From an uncultured Lachnoclostridium sp. (GTDB lineage: Bacteria; Bacillota; Clostridia; Lachnospirales; Lachnospiraceae), in contig CAMKRZ010000005.1 in assembly GCA_946415315.1 (NCBI GenBank), positions 62,001 to 126,000 on the forward strand: a stretch of DNA of 64,000 nt. The letters run 5' to 3'. A program made the translations under genes and the position numbers. Every line of letters begins with the position of its first letter. Positions within the stretch are counted from its first letter, which is position 1. The notes beneath the pieces are model-generated. The model had not been told where the DNA came from. It did no database searches and saw nothing but the letters and a program-made list of their open reading frames with translations. Below are positions 8,913-17,277 of this stretch, one piece after another.

Positions 8913-9422
8913 ATGAAGAAGAATCAGGGTTTTTCCCTTATCGAGCTGATCGTTGTTATCGCGATCATGGCTATCCTTGTTGGTGTTTTGGCACCTGCTT
9001 ACCTGAGATATGTTGAGAAGTCCCGCAGATCCACGGACGTTGATACCGTTACCGAGATCATGGGCGCCGCAGAGAAGGTTGCTTCCGAGGCACAGTACGA
9101 CAAGTACATCCAGAACGGCACAACTTTCACGATTTCCACCAATACCAATGGAACTATTACGCTTGCAGTTGCAAACCTTGCACAGACTGACACCAGAGTA
9201 CAGGAGGCTTGGGAAGAGATGGCTAACTTCACCACGAATGTTACCCTTTCCTCGAAGGCTTTCAAGGCTAACGCAGCTAGCTCCTCGGTAGTTGGTACCG
9301 TTGGCAAAGACGGCAACATCACTTGGGCTGGTTCGGGTCTCTTCGCAAAGGGACAGACGGACAAAGAAGGTGAGTACTTCACCTCTTACTCTCCTGACTT
9401 CGAGAAGAAACTTGCTTCGTAA
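8913..9422 (+). CDS. Major type IV pilin, sequon-rich
   Basis: A 169-residue prepilin. The start at 8913 is chosen because AAAGGAG sits ten bases upstream and gives a classic class III signal MKKNQG before FSLIELIVVIAIMA. Cleavage after Gly6 leaves Phe1 and Glu5. An in-frame upstream start at 8856 would add an implausible 19 residues. The hydrophobic helix is followed by APAYLRYVEKSRRSTDVDTV and a Ser/Thr-rich globular part. Five N-X-T sequons (NGT, NGT, NFT, NVT, NIT) lie in the globular part. It has no close cysteine pair, so no terminal disulfide loop. Position and composition suggest the main fibre subunit, but this is inferred. Confidence 0.93.
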   Translation: MKKNQGFSLIELIVVIAIMAILVGVLAPAYLRYVEKSRRSTDVDTVTEIMGAAEKVASEAQYDKYIQNGTTFTISTNTNGTITLAVANLAQTDTRVQEAWEEMANFTTNVTLSSKAFKANAASSSVVGTVGKDGNITWAGSGLFAKGQTDKEGEYFTSYSPDFEKKLAS

Positions 9423-9518
9423 TCAGAAGATAGCTACGAACAGTTGAGACAGAAGAAGCTTGTAATCCGAGTAACTGATGCAGTAAACACAATTTGATTT
9501 ATGCTTGGTAATCCCTAT

Positions 9519-9542
9519 AGGGTGGCGCGAAAGCGCCACCCT
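9519..9542 (+). terminator. Hairpin between the two pilin genes
   Basis: AGGGTGGCGC and GCGCCACCCT form a perfect 10-bp stem with a GAAA tetraloop. No T-run follows. It probably stabilises or partly ends the abundant pilin transcript and lowers expression of downstream genes. Confidence 0.6.
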
Positions 9543-9570
9543 GCCAAACGCATAAAGGAAAGGCGACGCT

Positions 9571-10017
9571 ATGGAACTCGCCAGAGGAGAAAAGAAGAAT
9601 GAGGGTTTTTCCCTCATGGAATTGGCTGTGGTGATTGCCATCATGGCGATTCTTGTAGGTGTTTTGGCACCTGCATATCTAAGGTATGTGGAGAAGGCTA
9701 GAAGACAGATCGATGATTCCGCGGCAGGAGAGATTTTGCATGCTGCGGAAAATGTTGTCTTCTCAGGGAGCTTTCAATTGGATAATGGAGACGTGCTTGT
9801 CACCTTTGATGCATCCGGAATCAACGTGATGCAGGGTGATGTCGGAAACGCGTTGAAGTGGTCTTTGGAACAGGATTTCGGAGATCTTTCGGAAATAGTG
9901 CCGCGATCGAAACTGCGTAAGACGCAGGTTTATTCGGTTCAGATCCAGGCCGATCCGAATGGCAGCAGTACGGGCACGCCCAAGATTGTCGGCTCATGGA
10001 GTGGGACTGACGATTAA
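9571..10017 (+). CDS. Second type IV pilin
   Basis: A 148-residue pilin paralogue of the preceding gene. Prepilin signal MELARGEKKNEG before FSLMELAVVIAIMA; the helix AIMAILVGVLAPAYLRYVEK is identical to that of the major pilin, so the pair arose by duplication with a fully diverged head domain. A Gly and the mature Glu5 are kept. RBS AAAGGAAAGG lies about 10 bases before the ATG. The head contains one NGS sequon. It may be a minor subunit or an alternative fibre protein. Confidence 0.9.
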   Translation: MELARGEKKNEGFSLMELAVVIAIMAILVGVLAPAYLRYVEKARRQIDDSAAGEILHAAENVVFSGSFQLDNGDVLVTFDASGINVMQGDVGNALKWSLEQDFGDLSEIVPRSKLRKTQVYSVQIQADPNGSSTGTPKIVGSWSGTDD

Positions 10018-10044
10018 ACAATAGCGACGGGAGAGTTGTACGGG

Positions 10045-10821
10045 ATGGTTGAGGTTGCGGTTTATATTGTATCGTTTCTATTTGGAATCGTAATCGGAAG
10101 CTTCCTTAATGTATGTATCTTCCGTATTCCTAAGGAGGAGAGTCTGTCGGCGAAACGCTCGCACTGCATGAGTTGCGGGTATCAGCTTCGCTGGTTTGAC
10201 TTGATCCCGTTATTCAGTTGGATCGCACTGCGGGGACATTGCAGAAAATGCCATGCGAAGATTTCCGTGCAGTATCCGGTCATTGAAGCGGCGAACGGAC
10301 TGATCTACGTCATCGTGCTTCTGGTCAAGGGTATCAGCATTGAAAGCTTCATCTTCTGCTTTGCAATGTCCGCGTTACTTGCGCTTTCGGTTATTGATTT
10401 TCGGACGTATATCATACCGATCGGTTTTAATGTGTTTATCCTGGGACTGGCATTGATCCGGATCGCATACCTTCTGTTTATCGAGGGAAAAGCATTCGGG
10501 GACATCATACCGTTTCTGATCGGGATGTTCGTTGTGAGTGTTCCTCTCGGGATCCTTTGGTTCATCACCAAGGGAAAGGCGATCGGCGGCGGTGATATTA
10601 AGCTGATGGGCGCCGCGGGTTTGCTTTTGGGATGGGAGAGTATTCTCCTTGCATTTGTGCTTGGCTGTATGATCGGATCGGTTATCCATCTGATCCGGAT
10701 GAAAGTCAGCAAGGCGGGGAGAGTACTGGCTATGGGACCGTACCTCGCAGCCGGAATAGCGATCGCCATTCTTTGGGGAGAACCGTTGATCGACTGGTAT
10801 GTTAATCTGATCAAGGGATAA
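10045..10821 (+). CDS. pilD: Prepilin peptidase PilD
   Basis: A bifunctional membrane aspartyl protease and N-methylase that cleaves class III signals of all the pilins here. The 258-residue form begins at ATG 10045 (VEVAVYIVSFLFG), preferred over TTG 10036, which is too close to GGGAGAG. It has the SFLNVCIFRIP motif, the zinc tetracysteine region (CMSCGYQLRW and CRKCHAKIS), the first catalytic Asp in IDFRTYIIP and the second in GGGDIKLMG, and multiple membrane segments. No domain is missing. Confidence 0.96.
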   Translation: MVEVAVYIVSFLFGIVIGSFLNVCIFRIPKEESLSAKRSHCMSCGYQLRWFDLIPLFSWIALRGHCRKCHAKISVQYPVIEAANGLIYVIVLLVKGISIESFIFCFAMSALLALSVIDFRTYIIPIGFNVFILGLALIRIAYLLFIEGKAFGDIIPFLIGMFVVSVPLGILWFITKGKAIGGGDIKLMGAAGLLLGWESILLAFVLGCMIGSVIHLIRMKVSKAGRVLAMGPYLAAGIAIAILWGEPLIDWYVNLIKG

Positions 10822-10955
10822 CCAAGTGCGGGTTTTACCCTTACGTAATAATATATAGAGGAAGAAATTTGCTGAGACAATCTTTCAGTTAATTATAGAA
10901 ACTAACAAGGAAGGACGGACGAAGAACGGATTCGTTCGAAAGGTAAGCAAAAAGT

Positions 10956-12737
10956 ATGGCTAAGAAAGTGCTGTCAATGGAGATTGGGCAGGCAACAACA
11001 AGGGTCGTCGAGATTGACTACATGTCAAAATCCCCGAAGATCTATCAGGCGTTCAGCCTGGAGACGCCGAGAGACATGGTACAGGATGGTGTCATCAGCC
11101 GTAATGAAGACTTCATCATCAGTCTGAAGGCCGAACTGCGGAAGAGAGAGATTAAGACTGACAGCGTTGTATTCTCAGTATCTTCCAGCCGTATCGCAAA
11201 CCGTGAAGCCAGGATCCCGTTGGTGAAGGAGAACAAGATTCTCCCGTTGATCACAGCAAATGCTGCGGAGTACTTCCCCGTGGATATGAACCAGTATCAT
11301 CTGGTTTACAACATCCTCGGCAAGATCGACACCAAGGAAGAGAAGCAGTACCGCCTGTCTCTTTTGGCAGTTCCGAACGATGTGACGACTTCGTATCTGG
11401 ATCTTGCGCATTCGCTGCAGATGCATATCAAGGCGATTGATTACGTCGGCAACAGTGTGTACCAGGTGGTAAGACAGGACTTCCTTCGCGGCACTAACGC
11501 AGTCATCAAGATTGACGAGCATAGCTCTCTAGTTACGATCGTCAAGGATGGCGAGATCGTGTTGCAGCGTTCCGTTGCACACGGCGTAAACGGCGTCATC
11601 GAGAACATGATGGAGCTTGACGTTTACGGCGAGAATCTCGATTACTACGGCGCGACTAAGGCGTTCACGACGAATCATTGCATCCGTCGTTACCTTAACG
11701 TTGACGTAGATTATCAGGAGCCTGAGGATACCTCGGATGAGATCATGATGTCCCGCATCATGCTCACAGAGAATCTTCGCTACCTGATCGGAAACATCGG
11801 ACGTATTCTTGAGTACTATGTTTCCCGTAATGACAACGAGCCGATCGACAGCATTGAGCTTGTCGGCATCGGTGCGGATTTTATTGGTCTCGATGAACTT
11901 CTGAGCAACGAGCTTGGATATACGGTACACAACTATGACGGCCTGAACCAGATTAAGGTCCTCAGCACCGGTTACTCGGATGTGACGATGCACGTGCTTG
12001 CTGCCTGCATCGGAGCTTCGATGCACCCGTTGCAGCTGCTCTCGCCGGAACTGATGAAGGGTGAGAAGCAGCAGTCGCTGTTGATCCCGTTCGCGGTTAT
12101 GATCGCGATGTTCGCCGGTGCGCTTGCTTTGTTCCTTGTCGGACAGATTCAGGTTACGAACAAGGAAGAGGAGAAGAAGAAGTATAAGCAGGAGTTGCAG
12201 GACAAGAAGGAGATTCAGGAGTACATTCAGATGTACAATGAATCCGAGCTCACTTATACTACGGTTAAAAACTACAATGGTAAGGAGTCCAACTATAACA
12301 GTCGTTTCGTTGAATTCCTGGATGAACTTGAGCAGAAGATGCCGAAGAACTTCAAGACATCCACGATCACGGCGGAAGGCCCGTCCGTTGTCATGACGAT
12401 CTTCTGTCGCGAGAAGGACGAGTTGGAGAACATTGTTCAGACACTTTACCATTTGAATACCGTAACGATTACCCGAATCGGTCAGACGAGAGATACGATC
12501 ATTACCGAGGAAGAACCGATTCTTCCCGAGGGCGCTGAATATTTCATCTCCCCGACGGTAATCTTAGAGACGCCGACACCGACTCCGGAAGGGGCGACTC
12601 CGGAACCTACACCGACGCCTGAGTGGCTGGTCTCCTGCGAGATCGAAATGACCTACAACGATGCAGGCGGACGTGAAGCCGGCGCAGCGATTCAGAATCT
12701 TGATCTGTACAACAGTGATAACAATGAGGAAGAGTGA
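10956..12737 (+). CDS. pilM: Fused PilM-PilN pilus alignment protein
   Basis: At 593 residues it is far longer than PilM (about 350). Residues 1-355 are an actin-like PilM domain (VLSMEIGQATTRVVEID at the N-terminus, LLAVPNDV in the middle). A LQLLSPEL motif near 357-364 resembles the PilN peptide INLLP that normally docks on PilM. It is followed by one transmembrane helix (LLIPFAVMIAMFAGALALF), a charged coiled coil and a PilN-like ferredoxin fold (FVEFLDELEQKMPKNFKTST). The tail has a Pro/Thr linker (TPTPTPEGATPEPTPTPEW) and a last acidic part. The stop is followed 14 bases later by pilO. Normally PilM and PilN are separate genes; here they are one chain. Confidence 0.88.
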   Translation: MAKKVLSMEIGQATTRVVEIDYMSKSPKIYQAFSLETPRDMVQDGVISRNEDFIISLKAELRKREIKTDSVVFSVSSSRIANREARIPLVKENKILPLITANAAEYFPVDMNQYHLVYNILGKIDTKEEKQYRLSLLAVPNDVTTSYLDLAHSLQMHIKAIDYVGNSVYQVVRQDFLRGTNAVIKIDEHSSLVTIVKDGEIVLQRSVAHGVNGVIENMMELDVYGENLDYYGATKAFTTNHCIRRYLNVDVDYQEPEDTSDEIMMSRIMLTENLRYLIGNIGRILEYYVSRNDNEPIDSIELVGIGADFIGLDELLSNELGYTVHNYDGLNQIKVLSTGYSDVTMHVLAACIGASMHPLQLLSPELMKGEKQQSLLIPFAVMIAMFAGALALFLVGQIQVTNKEEEKKKYKQELQDKKEIQEYIQMYNESELTYTTVKNYNGKESNYNSRFVEFLDELEQKMPKNFKTSTITAEGPSVVMTIFCREKDELENIVQTLYHLNTVTITRIGQTRDTIITEEEPILPEGAEYFISPTVILETPTPTPEGATPEPTPTPEWLVSCEIEMTYNDAGGREAGAAIQNLDLYNSDNNEEE

Positions 12738-12751
12738 GGGGGTGAGCAAAC

Positions 12752-13570
12752 ATGAAAGTATCAAAAAGAGACATTAGTATTGTAATGATCTTGCTTGGCG
12801 CCGTTGCACTTTTCTGTATGTACCAGTTTTATTTCCGCGACAAGCAGGACAAAGTGAAATCTCTCCAGAACGAGATTAATGCTGATAAGGCTGAAATCGC
12901 GAAACTGGATAAACTCTGGGAACAGAGACAGACCATGGGACAAAACCTTACCAGATACAGCGATGAGCTGACACAGATGGTCAAGAGGTACCCGGTAGAA
13001 TATCGATTTGATGATCTGGTTGTTTACCTGAACAACCTTGAGAAGAATCCGGAGTACGGCGTTAAGTTTTACGTATATGACCTGGCAAAGTCGGAACTGA
13101 CGAATTTCTATCCGGGCAAGTTTAACGGACAGCCGGTACAGTTCGGCAGCTCTCAGGCTACGATCCGGACAACGTTCTATACGGAGACGTATGAGGGATT
13201 TAAGAAGTTACTCACCGATGTATATGCATGGAATGCTTCCGATGAGACCAGAAAAGCAGCTGGACTGAAGCCCAAGAATATCAGTTCGATCACGATCGGT
13301 TTTAACGCGATCAACGGCCAGATCCTCGGACAGTTGGATTTCGGTTTGTACGGCGTGACCGATTACGGTTCGCTCGGCAAGGGCGAGGACACGAACTTCC
13401 CGCAGGAAGAGGTTCAGGTTTCTTCCGTAGAGGGTCGCGAGCAGCCTAACTGTGTATTCGGACCGACAACCACACCGATCCCTTCGCTTCTGGAGTGGTT
13501 GGAGCAGCAGGGCATCACGCTCACGGAAGAAGACATACTGCGTCTGACACAGCAGCAGATGATGCAGTAA
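12752..13570 (+). CDS. pilO: PilO-like pilus alignment protein
   Basis: A 272-residue bitopic membrane protein: basic N-terminus, one helix (ISIVMILLGAVALFCMYQFYF), a coiled coil (VKSLQNEINADKAEIAKLDKL) and an extracytoplasmic alpha/beta domain. This is PilO topology, and the gene follows the PilM-PilN fusion. It would pair with the PilN part. The tail has a short TTTPIPSLLEWLEQQG segment not typical of PilO. Assigned by architecture and neighbourhood, since PilO sequences are weakly conserved. GAGGGGGTGAG precedes the ATG. Confidence 0.82.
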   Translation: MKVSKRDISIVMILLGAVALFCMYQFYFRDKQDKVKSLQNEINADKAEIAKLDKLWEQRQTMGQNLTRYSDELTQMVKRYPVEYRFDDLVVYLNNLEKNPEYGVKFYVYDLAKSELTNFYPGKFNGQPVQFGSSQATIRTTFYTETYEGFKKLLTDVYAWNASDETRKAAGLKPKNISSITIGFNAINGQILGQLDFGLYGVTDYGSLGKGEDTNFPQEEVQVSSVEGREQPNCVFGPTTTPIPSLLEWLEQQGITLTEEDILRLTQQQMMQ

Positions 13571-13626
13571 TGAAAGTACCGCCGGGACATAAGAAGTCAA
13601 GGCAGTTTCATAGCCAGAAAAACGTT

Positions 13627-13661
13627 CCGTTCCTTCTCCGATTCGTTCGGAGAAGGAACGG
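13627..13661 (+). terminator. Strong hairpin between pilO and the minor pilins
   Basis: CCGTTCCTTCTCCGA and TCGGAGAAGGAACGG form a perfect 15-bp stem with a 5-base loop. No T-run follows, so it may be a leaky terminator or an mRNA processing or stability element between the machine genes and the minor-pilin genes. Confidence 0.6.
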
Positions 13662-13821
13662 TAAAGCCATATAAAGCCAAATTTGACAGCCGCAACAGTG
13701 CGGAAGAGGGGAATGTCGCCGTATGCCGGTCCCGATAATTCGGACAAACCGTGAGCATATGTGCGTGATATTATGGAAGTGTTTGATTAGGAAAGGTCAG
13801 GATACCGGAAACGGAGGAGTC

Positions 13822-14538
13822 ATGAGAGAGGATATTAGTAAAAAGAAAAATTCCGGTTTTACCTTGGTTGAGGTGCTGGTAGCAGTGGCCGTTCTCGCTG
13901 TTGTAACGATCCCGATCATTCAATCGTTCGTCTCGGTTGCGCAGGTTAACGGTAAATCGAGGCGCCGCTTGTCGGGAGTGACGGTTGCGGAGAGTATCAT
14001 GGAAGCATGCAAGAGCATGCCCCTGACAGAATTTGCAGCACAGTGCGGATATTATGGTTCGTCAGGAGTGCCGTTCACGATCTTGCCCGGTAATCTGAGT
14101 TCCACCGGTGGTGGATATTCGTTCAGCAGTTTCTCCGGAAGCGCTGCGGAATTGCAGGTTAAGGACAGTAAACTTGCTGCAGTTACGAACAATGCCGCAA
14201 AATCCGCACAACCGATTGCCACCGGCTCGCAGCAGTATAAGTTGAAAGAAAGCACAAGTAAGACATATTATTTTTGGATTGGCGGAATTGAAATGGGAGG
14301 CGGTGTTTACGACGCTGTTGTAACATATACGTTGAACAAAGAAAGGAGCAAGGTATCTTCAACGTATGATCCGTGGGATGATCTCTCTACTGCAGGTTTA
14401 CGTACACTTCGCTTTTATGATGTTAAGATAGAGGTCTATCGTACGCGGACTTCTTTTACCGAGACGGTTTACGGAGTGAATAGCGTTAAAGTTGTAACGA
14501 TCGAGGGATCAGTCTCCGATTATATCGACCCCAAGTAA
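13822..14538 (+). CDS. Minor pilin, PilV/GspI-like
   Basis: A 238-residue prepilin-like protein. The start at 13822 has GGAGG upstream and gives MREDISKKKNSG before FTLVEVLVAVAVLAV, with the mature Glu5. An upstream in-frame ATG would bury the signal in 45 residues and is rejected. Downstream is IPIIQSFVSVAQ and a Ser/Gly-rich extracellular domain of unknown fold. Its place before the GspK/PilX-like gene fits a minor pilin that primes fibre assembly. One NLS sequon is present. Confidence 0.85.
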   Translation: MREDISKKKNSGFTLVEVLVAVAVLAVVTIPIIQSFVSVAQVNGKSRRRLSGVTVAESIMEACKSMPLTEFAAQCGYYGSSGVPFTILPGNLSSTGGGYSFSSFSGSAAELQVKDSKLAAVTNNAAKSAQPIATGSQQYKLKESTSKTYYFWIGGIEMGGGVYDAVVTYTLNKERSKVSSTYDPWDDLSTAGLRTLRFYDVKIEVYRTRTSFTETVYGVNSVKVVTIEGSVSDYIDPK

Positions 14539-14622
14539 GTCGGTACGAATGGTGAATGGGTGTTTACGATTTCACTGAAACAAACGAGGAAATTCGGTGA
14601 CACATGGAAGGAGAGTAAGTAT

Positions 14623-16659
14623 ATGCGCAGAGAATTAGAAAGGGACAATCGAGGCATTGCGCTGGTAAGTGTTATGGTCGGCGTGATGCTCTGCCTTCTT
14701 CTGTCAGCTACGATTATGAGAGTTTCGTATCTCTCGTTTCTGCAGAAGAGTATCGGCGAGAAGACGACAACTACGTTCTATGAGAACGAGATGTTTGTCG
14801 ATGACCTGAAACTCGGAATTCAGCAGGTCGTTGCGAAGGCGGCTGTCGGTGTGACGTCAACCAGCTCCGATGCAACGCAGGATTTTCTTGTTGCCTTGAA
14901 GACCGGCCTTGGAGCCAATTCGGCGACAACGCTTAACGCGAGACTTCAGAGTTTCCTCAAGGAAGACGATACGATTTATGATGTTAAGGTAACCGTAGAG
15001 GGAGAAGTCATCGGTGGAGTCAGGAAGTATGTTGTAGAGGAAAATGACGACATAGTAATCAAAAATGTTCTGATTACGTATAAAACAAAGCCTTCCGGAT
15101 ATCTTTCAAAAGTTAATACGGACATTCGAATCAGATCTCCGTTCTATAACGTAGAGGCAACGTCTTCCTCCGGTGGATATTCCATGTTTGCAGGAGGTGG
15201 CTTTACGATCAATCCCAACTCTACTGCTAAGCCCAATATTCTGCATATGAGCGGCGATATCTATATTGGCTATGATAAGTCGGATAGCAGAAAGGTTGAG
15301 ATTAACACCAAAAAAGGCACCCAGGACTACAAGCTGCTGAAAAATGCAATGGCAAGTGAGTGGAAAAAGGATGTTTGTATTGAATGGGAATCCGGATCAA
15401 ACGTAACAATTAACGGAGATGTATATATTTCCAACTACTCTAAACTGTTAATCATGTCCGGAAATGTAGATGTCAGAGGGAAGATTTATGTAGACAATAC
15501 TTCTCATTTGATTATTTCTTCTTCTGCTAAGCTTACATGCCAGGATCTTGTACTGGGATGTTCATCCTCATATACCGGAGGAGACTCGGTTGCGGACGGA
15601 TACGATTCAAGTTCTGTAGGATCAAAGACTTATTCACAGTTACCGAAAGCATGCGATGACCATGACAGAGCGGATTGGTGGAATGGAAAAAACAGTTCAA
15701 ACAAGTACTATGATGGCTTATATATTTGGGATGGCAGTAAGGCGGAGCGAGTATATAAGATTACGACGGAAACCGAGGAGGTTAAAGCAAAGGTAACAAA
15801 ATATGATAGTTCAGGCGCTGTCGTTTATAATTCGGACGGAACCAGAGCAAAAGAAGAAGTCGATTATAAAGTGCAAAAAGTTAAGAGCCTGAAGGTCACT
15901 TCCGCAAGCATGACAAATGCAAATGTGTCTTGTTTGGAAATTGATGTTATGAACTTCCCGGATCGTATGATCACCAAAAAAATAGATGGTACAAATTATG
16001 AATTTGATGTCGAATTTGTAAAACTGGTTGATGTAGAATACTATATCCGAGGAACAAAGAATTCACCTTACATTGATAATGCCACAAGAGTGACAAACTA
16101 TCCGAAGGCATCGAATACAGATACCAAGTGGAACGCACCGTATTCGGAATCCAGTGATATAACCGGCAGTGGACGTCAATTGAATTTTAAAAAGAAAGAC
16201 GGTAACAACGTTCAAGTTAAAACGATGGTAGGCGCTATTGAAACCGGCAATAACGGTTCTCATTTCCTTATGCCTTCCTATGGTACCAATATTGTATTTA
16301 ATGACCAAAACAACAATATGAATTCGTGGGGTATATATATTTCCCCGGGCAAGATCGTCGGTACCGCAAAAGAGCAAAATTCCTACATAACGTCACTGCT
16401 TTCACTTGTAGAAGATAATTATGATAATGCAAAGAAGTTCTTTGATGCTTTGGGACAAAGAATTCTTCCTGGGTCCGCAGATACAAAGTACAGAGTTATC
16501 AACAATATGTTTAACGGCGGTATTAAAGTATTCTACGAGTCCAGTTCCGGCGGTGGCGGCGGCGGAACCGTAACATCGGACATTGCACGTAACAGTGCTG
16601 TTGAAGCGGTTACTCTTGAGAACTGGTCCAAGTCCTATGTTGAAGAGAATCCCAGCTAA
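14623..16659 (+). CDS. GspK/PilX-like large minor pilin with beta-helix region
   Basis: A 678-residue protein whose start at 14623 is set by GGAAGGAGAG. The signal MRRELERDNRG is followed by IALVSVMVGVMLCLLLSATIM. As in GspK/PilX, position 5 of the mature form is not Glu (here Ser). The extracellular part, about residues 210-320, has repeated GDIYIG, NGDVYIS, GNVDVRGKIYVD and SAKLTCQDLVLG, which look like rungs of a right-handed beta helix. A Gly/Ser-rich stretch precedes the C-terminus. At least nine N-X-S/T sequons occur. Its size suggests a pilus tip adhesin or initiator. The function of the large domain is not known. Confidence 0.78.
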   Translation: MRRELERDNRGIALVSVMVGVMLCLLLSATIMRVSYLSFLQKSIGEKTTTTFYENEMFVDDLKLGIQQVVAKAAVGVTSTSSDATQDFLVALKTGLGANSATTLNARLQSFLKEDDTIYDVKVTVEGEVIGGVRKYVVEENDDIVIKNVLITYKTKPSGYLSKVNTDIRIRSPFYNVEATSSSGGYSMFAGGGFTINPNSTAKPNILHMSGDIYIGYDKSDSRKVEINTKKGTQDYKLLKNAMASEWKKDVCIEWESGSNVTINGDVYISNYSKLLIMSGNVDVRGKIYVDNTSHLIISSSAKLTCQDLVLGCSSSYTGGDSVADGYDSSSVGSKTYSQLPKACDDHDRADWWNGKNSSNKYYDGLYIWDGSKAERVYKITTETEEVKAKVTKYDSSGAVVYNSDGTRAKEEVDYKVQKVKSLKVTSASMTNANVSCLEIDVMNFPDRMITKKIDGTNYEFDVEFVKLVDVEYYIRGTKNSPYIDNATRVTNYPKASNTDTKWNAPYSESSDITGSGRQLNFKKKDGNNVQVKTMVGAIETGNNGSHFLMPSYGTNIVFNDQNNNMNSWGIYISPGKIVGTAKEQNSYITSLLSLVEDNYDNAKKFFDALGQRILPGSADTKYRVINNMFNGGIKVFYESSSGGGGGGTVTSDIARNSAVEAVTLENWSKSYVEENPS

Positions 16660-16724
16660 CAGATGAAACAAGGGAACGTTTAAGAGAATAAATATTTATG
16701 AGATTTATGTAAAGGGTTCGTTAT

Positions 16725-16754
16725 GCAGCGGGCGTCGTTGCGGCGCCCGGCTGC
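16725..16754 (+). promoter_or_regulatory. Hairpin just before a minor-pilin RBS
   Basis: GCAGC-GGGCGTCG and CGGCGCCC-GGCTGC form a stem with a TTG loop directly upstream of GGAGAGAGG, the likely ribosome binding site of the next gene. It could tune translation or protect the mRNA. Confidence 0.45.
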
Positions 16755-16772
16755 ATGGAGAGAGGATATTGT

Positions 16773-17264
16773 ATGGAAAAAAACAAGGGCGTGACACTGA
16801 TTGAGCTGATTGTAGTCATCGGCATTATGGGTGTTGTTGCAGGTTTGATCGGACTCAGCCTTGTAGTAGTTTCGCGACAGAGGGTGAGCTCGGCAGCTAG
16901 CGATATCAAGGGGCAGTTTCAAACGGCTCAGACGATTGCCTTGAGTAAAGATGACTGTTATGTAAAGATAGAAAAGAATTCTTCCGACGAGGTAATATTT
17001 ACGACGTATTCTTCGTTGGAGAAGAAACTTGATACATGTGTGATCGATAAGAAAATAGAAGTCAAGATTTACGCGGGAAGCTCCGAAGTGAATCTTGGAT
17101 CGGGACCGGTAATCATGAAATATGAGCGTCAGACCGGAGGGTTTGAATACCCGACGCAGAATGGTTCAACGTTAGGCAAGATTACACGGATCGTATTCGG
17201 AACCGGCAAGCGTGAAATTGTTCTTCGCCTGAATAAGGCGACAGGCAAAGTAACTTATGAATAA
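16773..17264 (+). CDS. Minor pilin, GspH/FimT-like
   Basis: A 163-residue pseudopilin with signal MEKNKG before VTLIELIVVIGIMGVVAGL and mature Glu5. The start at 16773 follows GGAGAGAGG; an ATG at 16755 lies inside this site and is rejected. After the helix comes SRQRVSSAASDIKGQFQTAQTIALSKD, a pattern usual for GspH/FimT proteins, and a beta-rich domain of about 120 residues. NSS and NGS sequons are present. The stop nearly touches the RBS of the next minor pilin, so the two are co-translated. Confidence 0.85.
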   Translation: MEKNKGVTLIELIVVIGIMGVVAGLIGLSLVVVSRQRVSSAASDIKGQFQTAQTIALSKDDCYVKIEKNSSDEVIFTTYSSLEKKLDTCVIDKKIEVKIYAGSSEVNLGSGPVIMKYERQTGGFEYPTQNGSTLGKITRIVFGTGKREIVLRLNKATGKVTYE

Positions 17265-17277
17265 GGAGGGCCCGATT

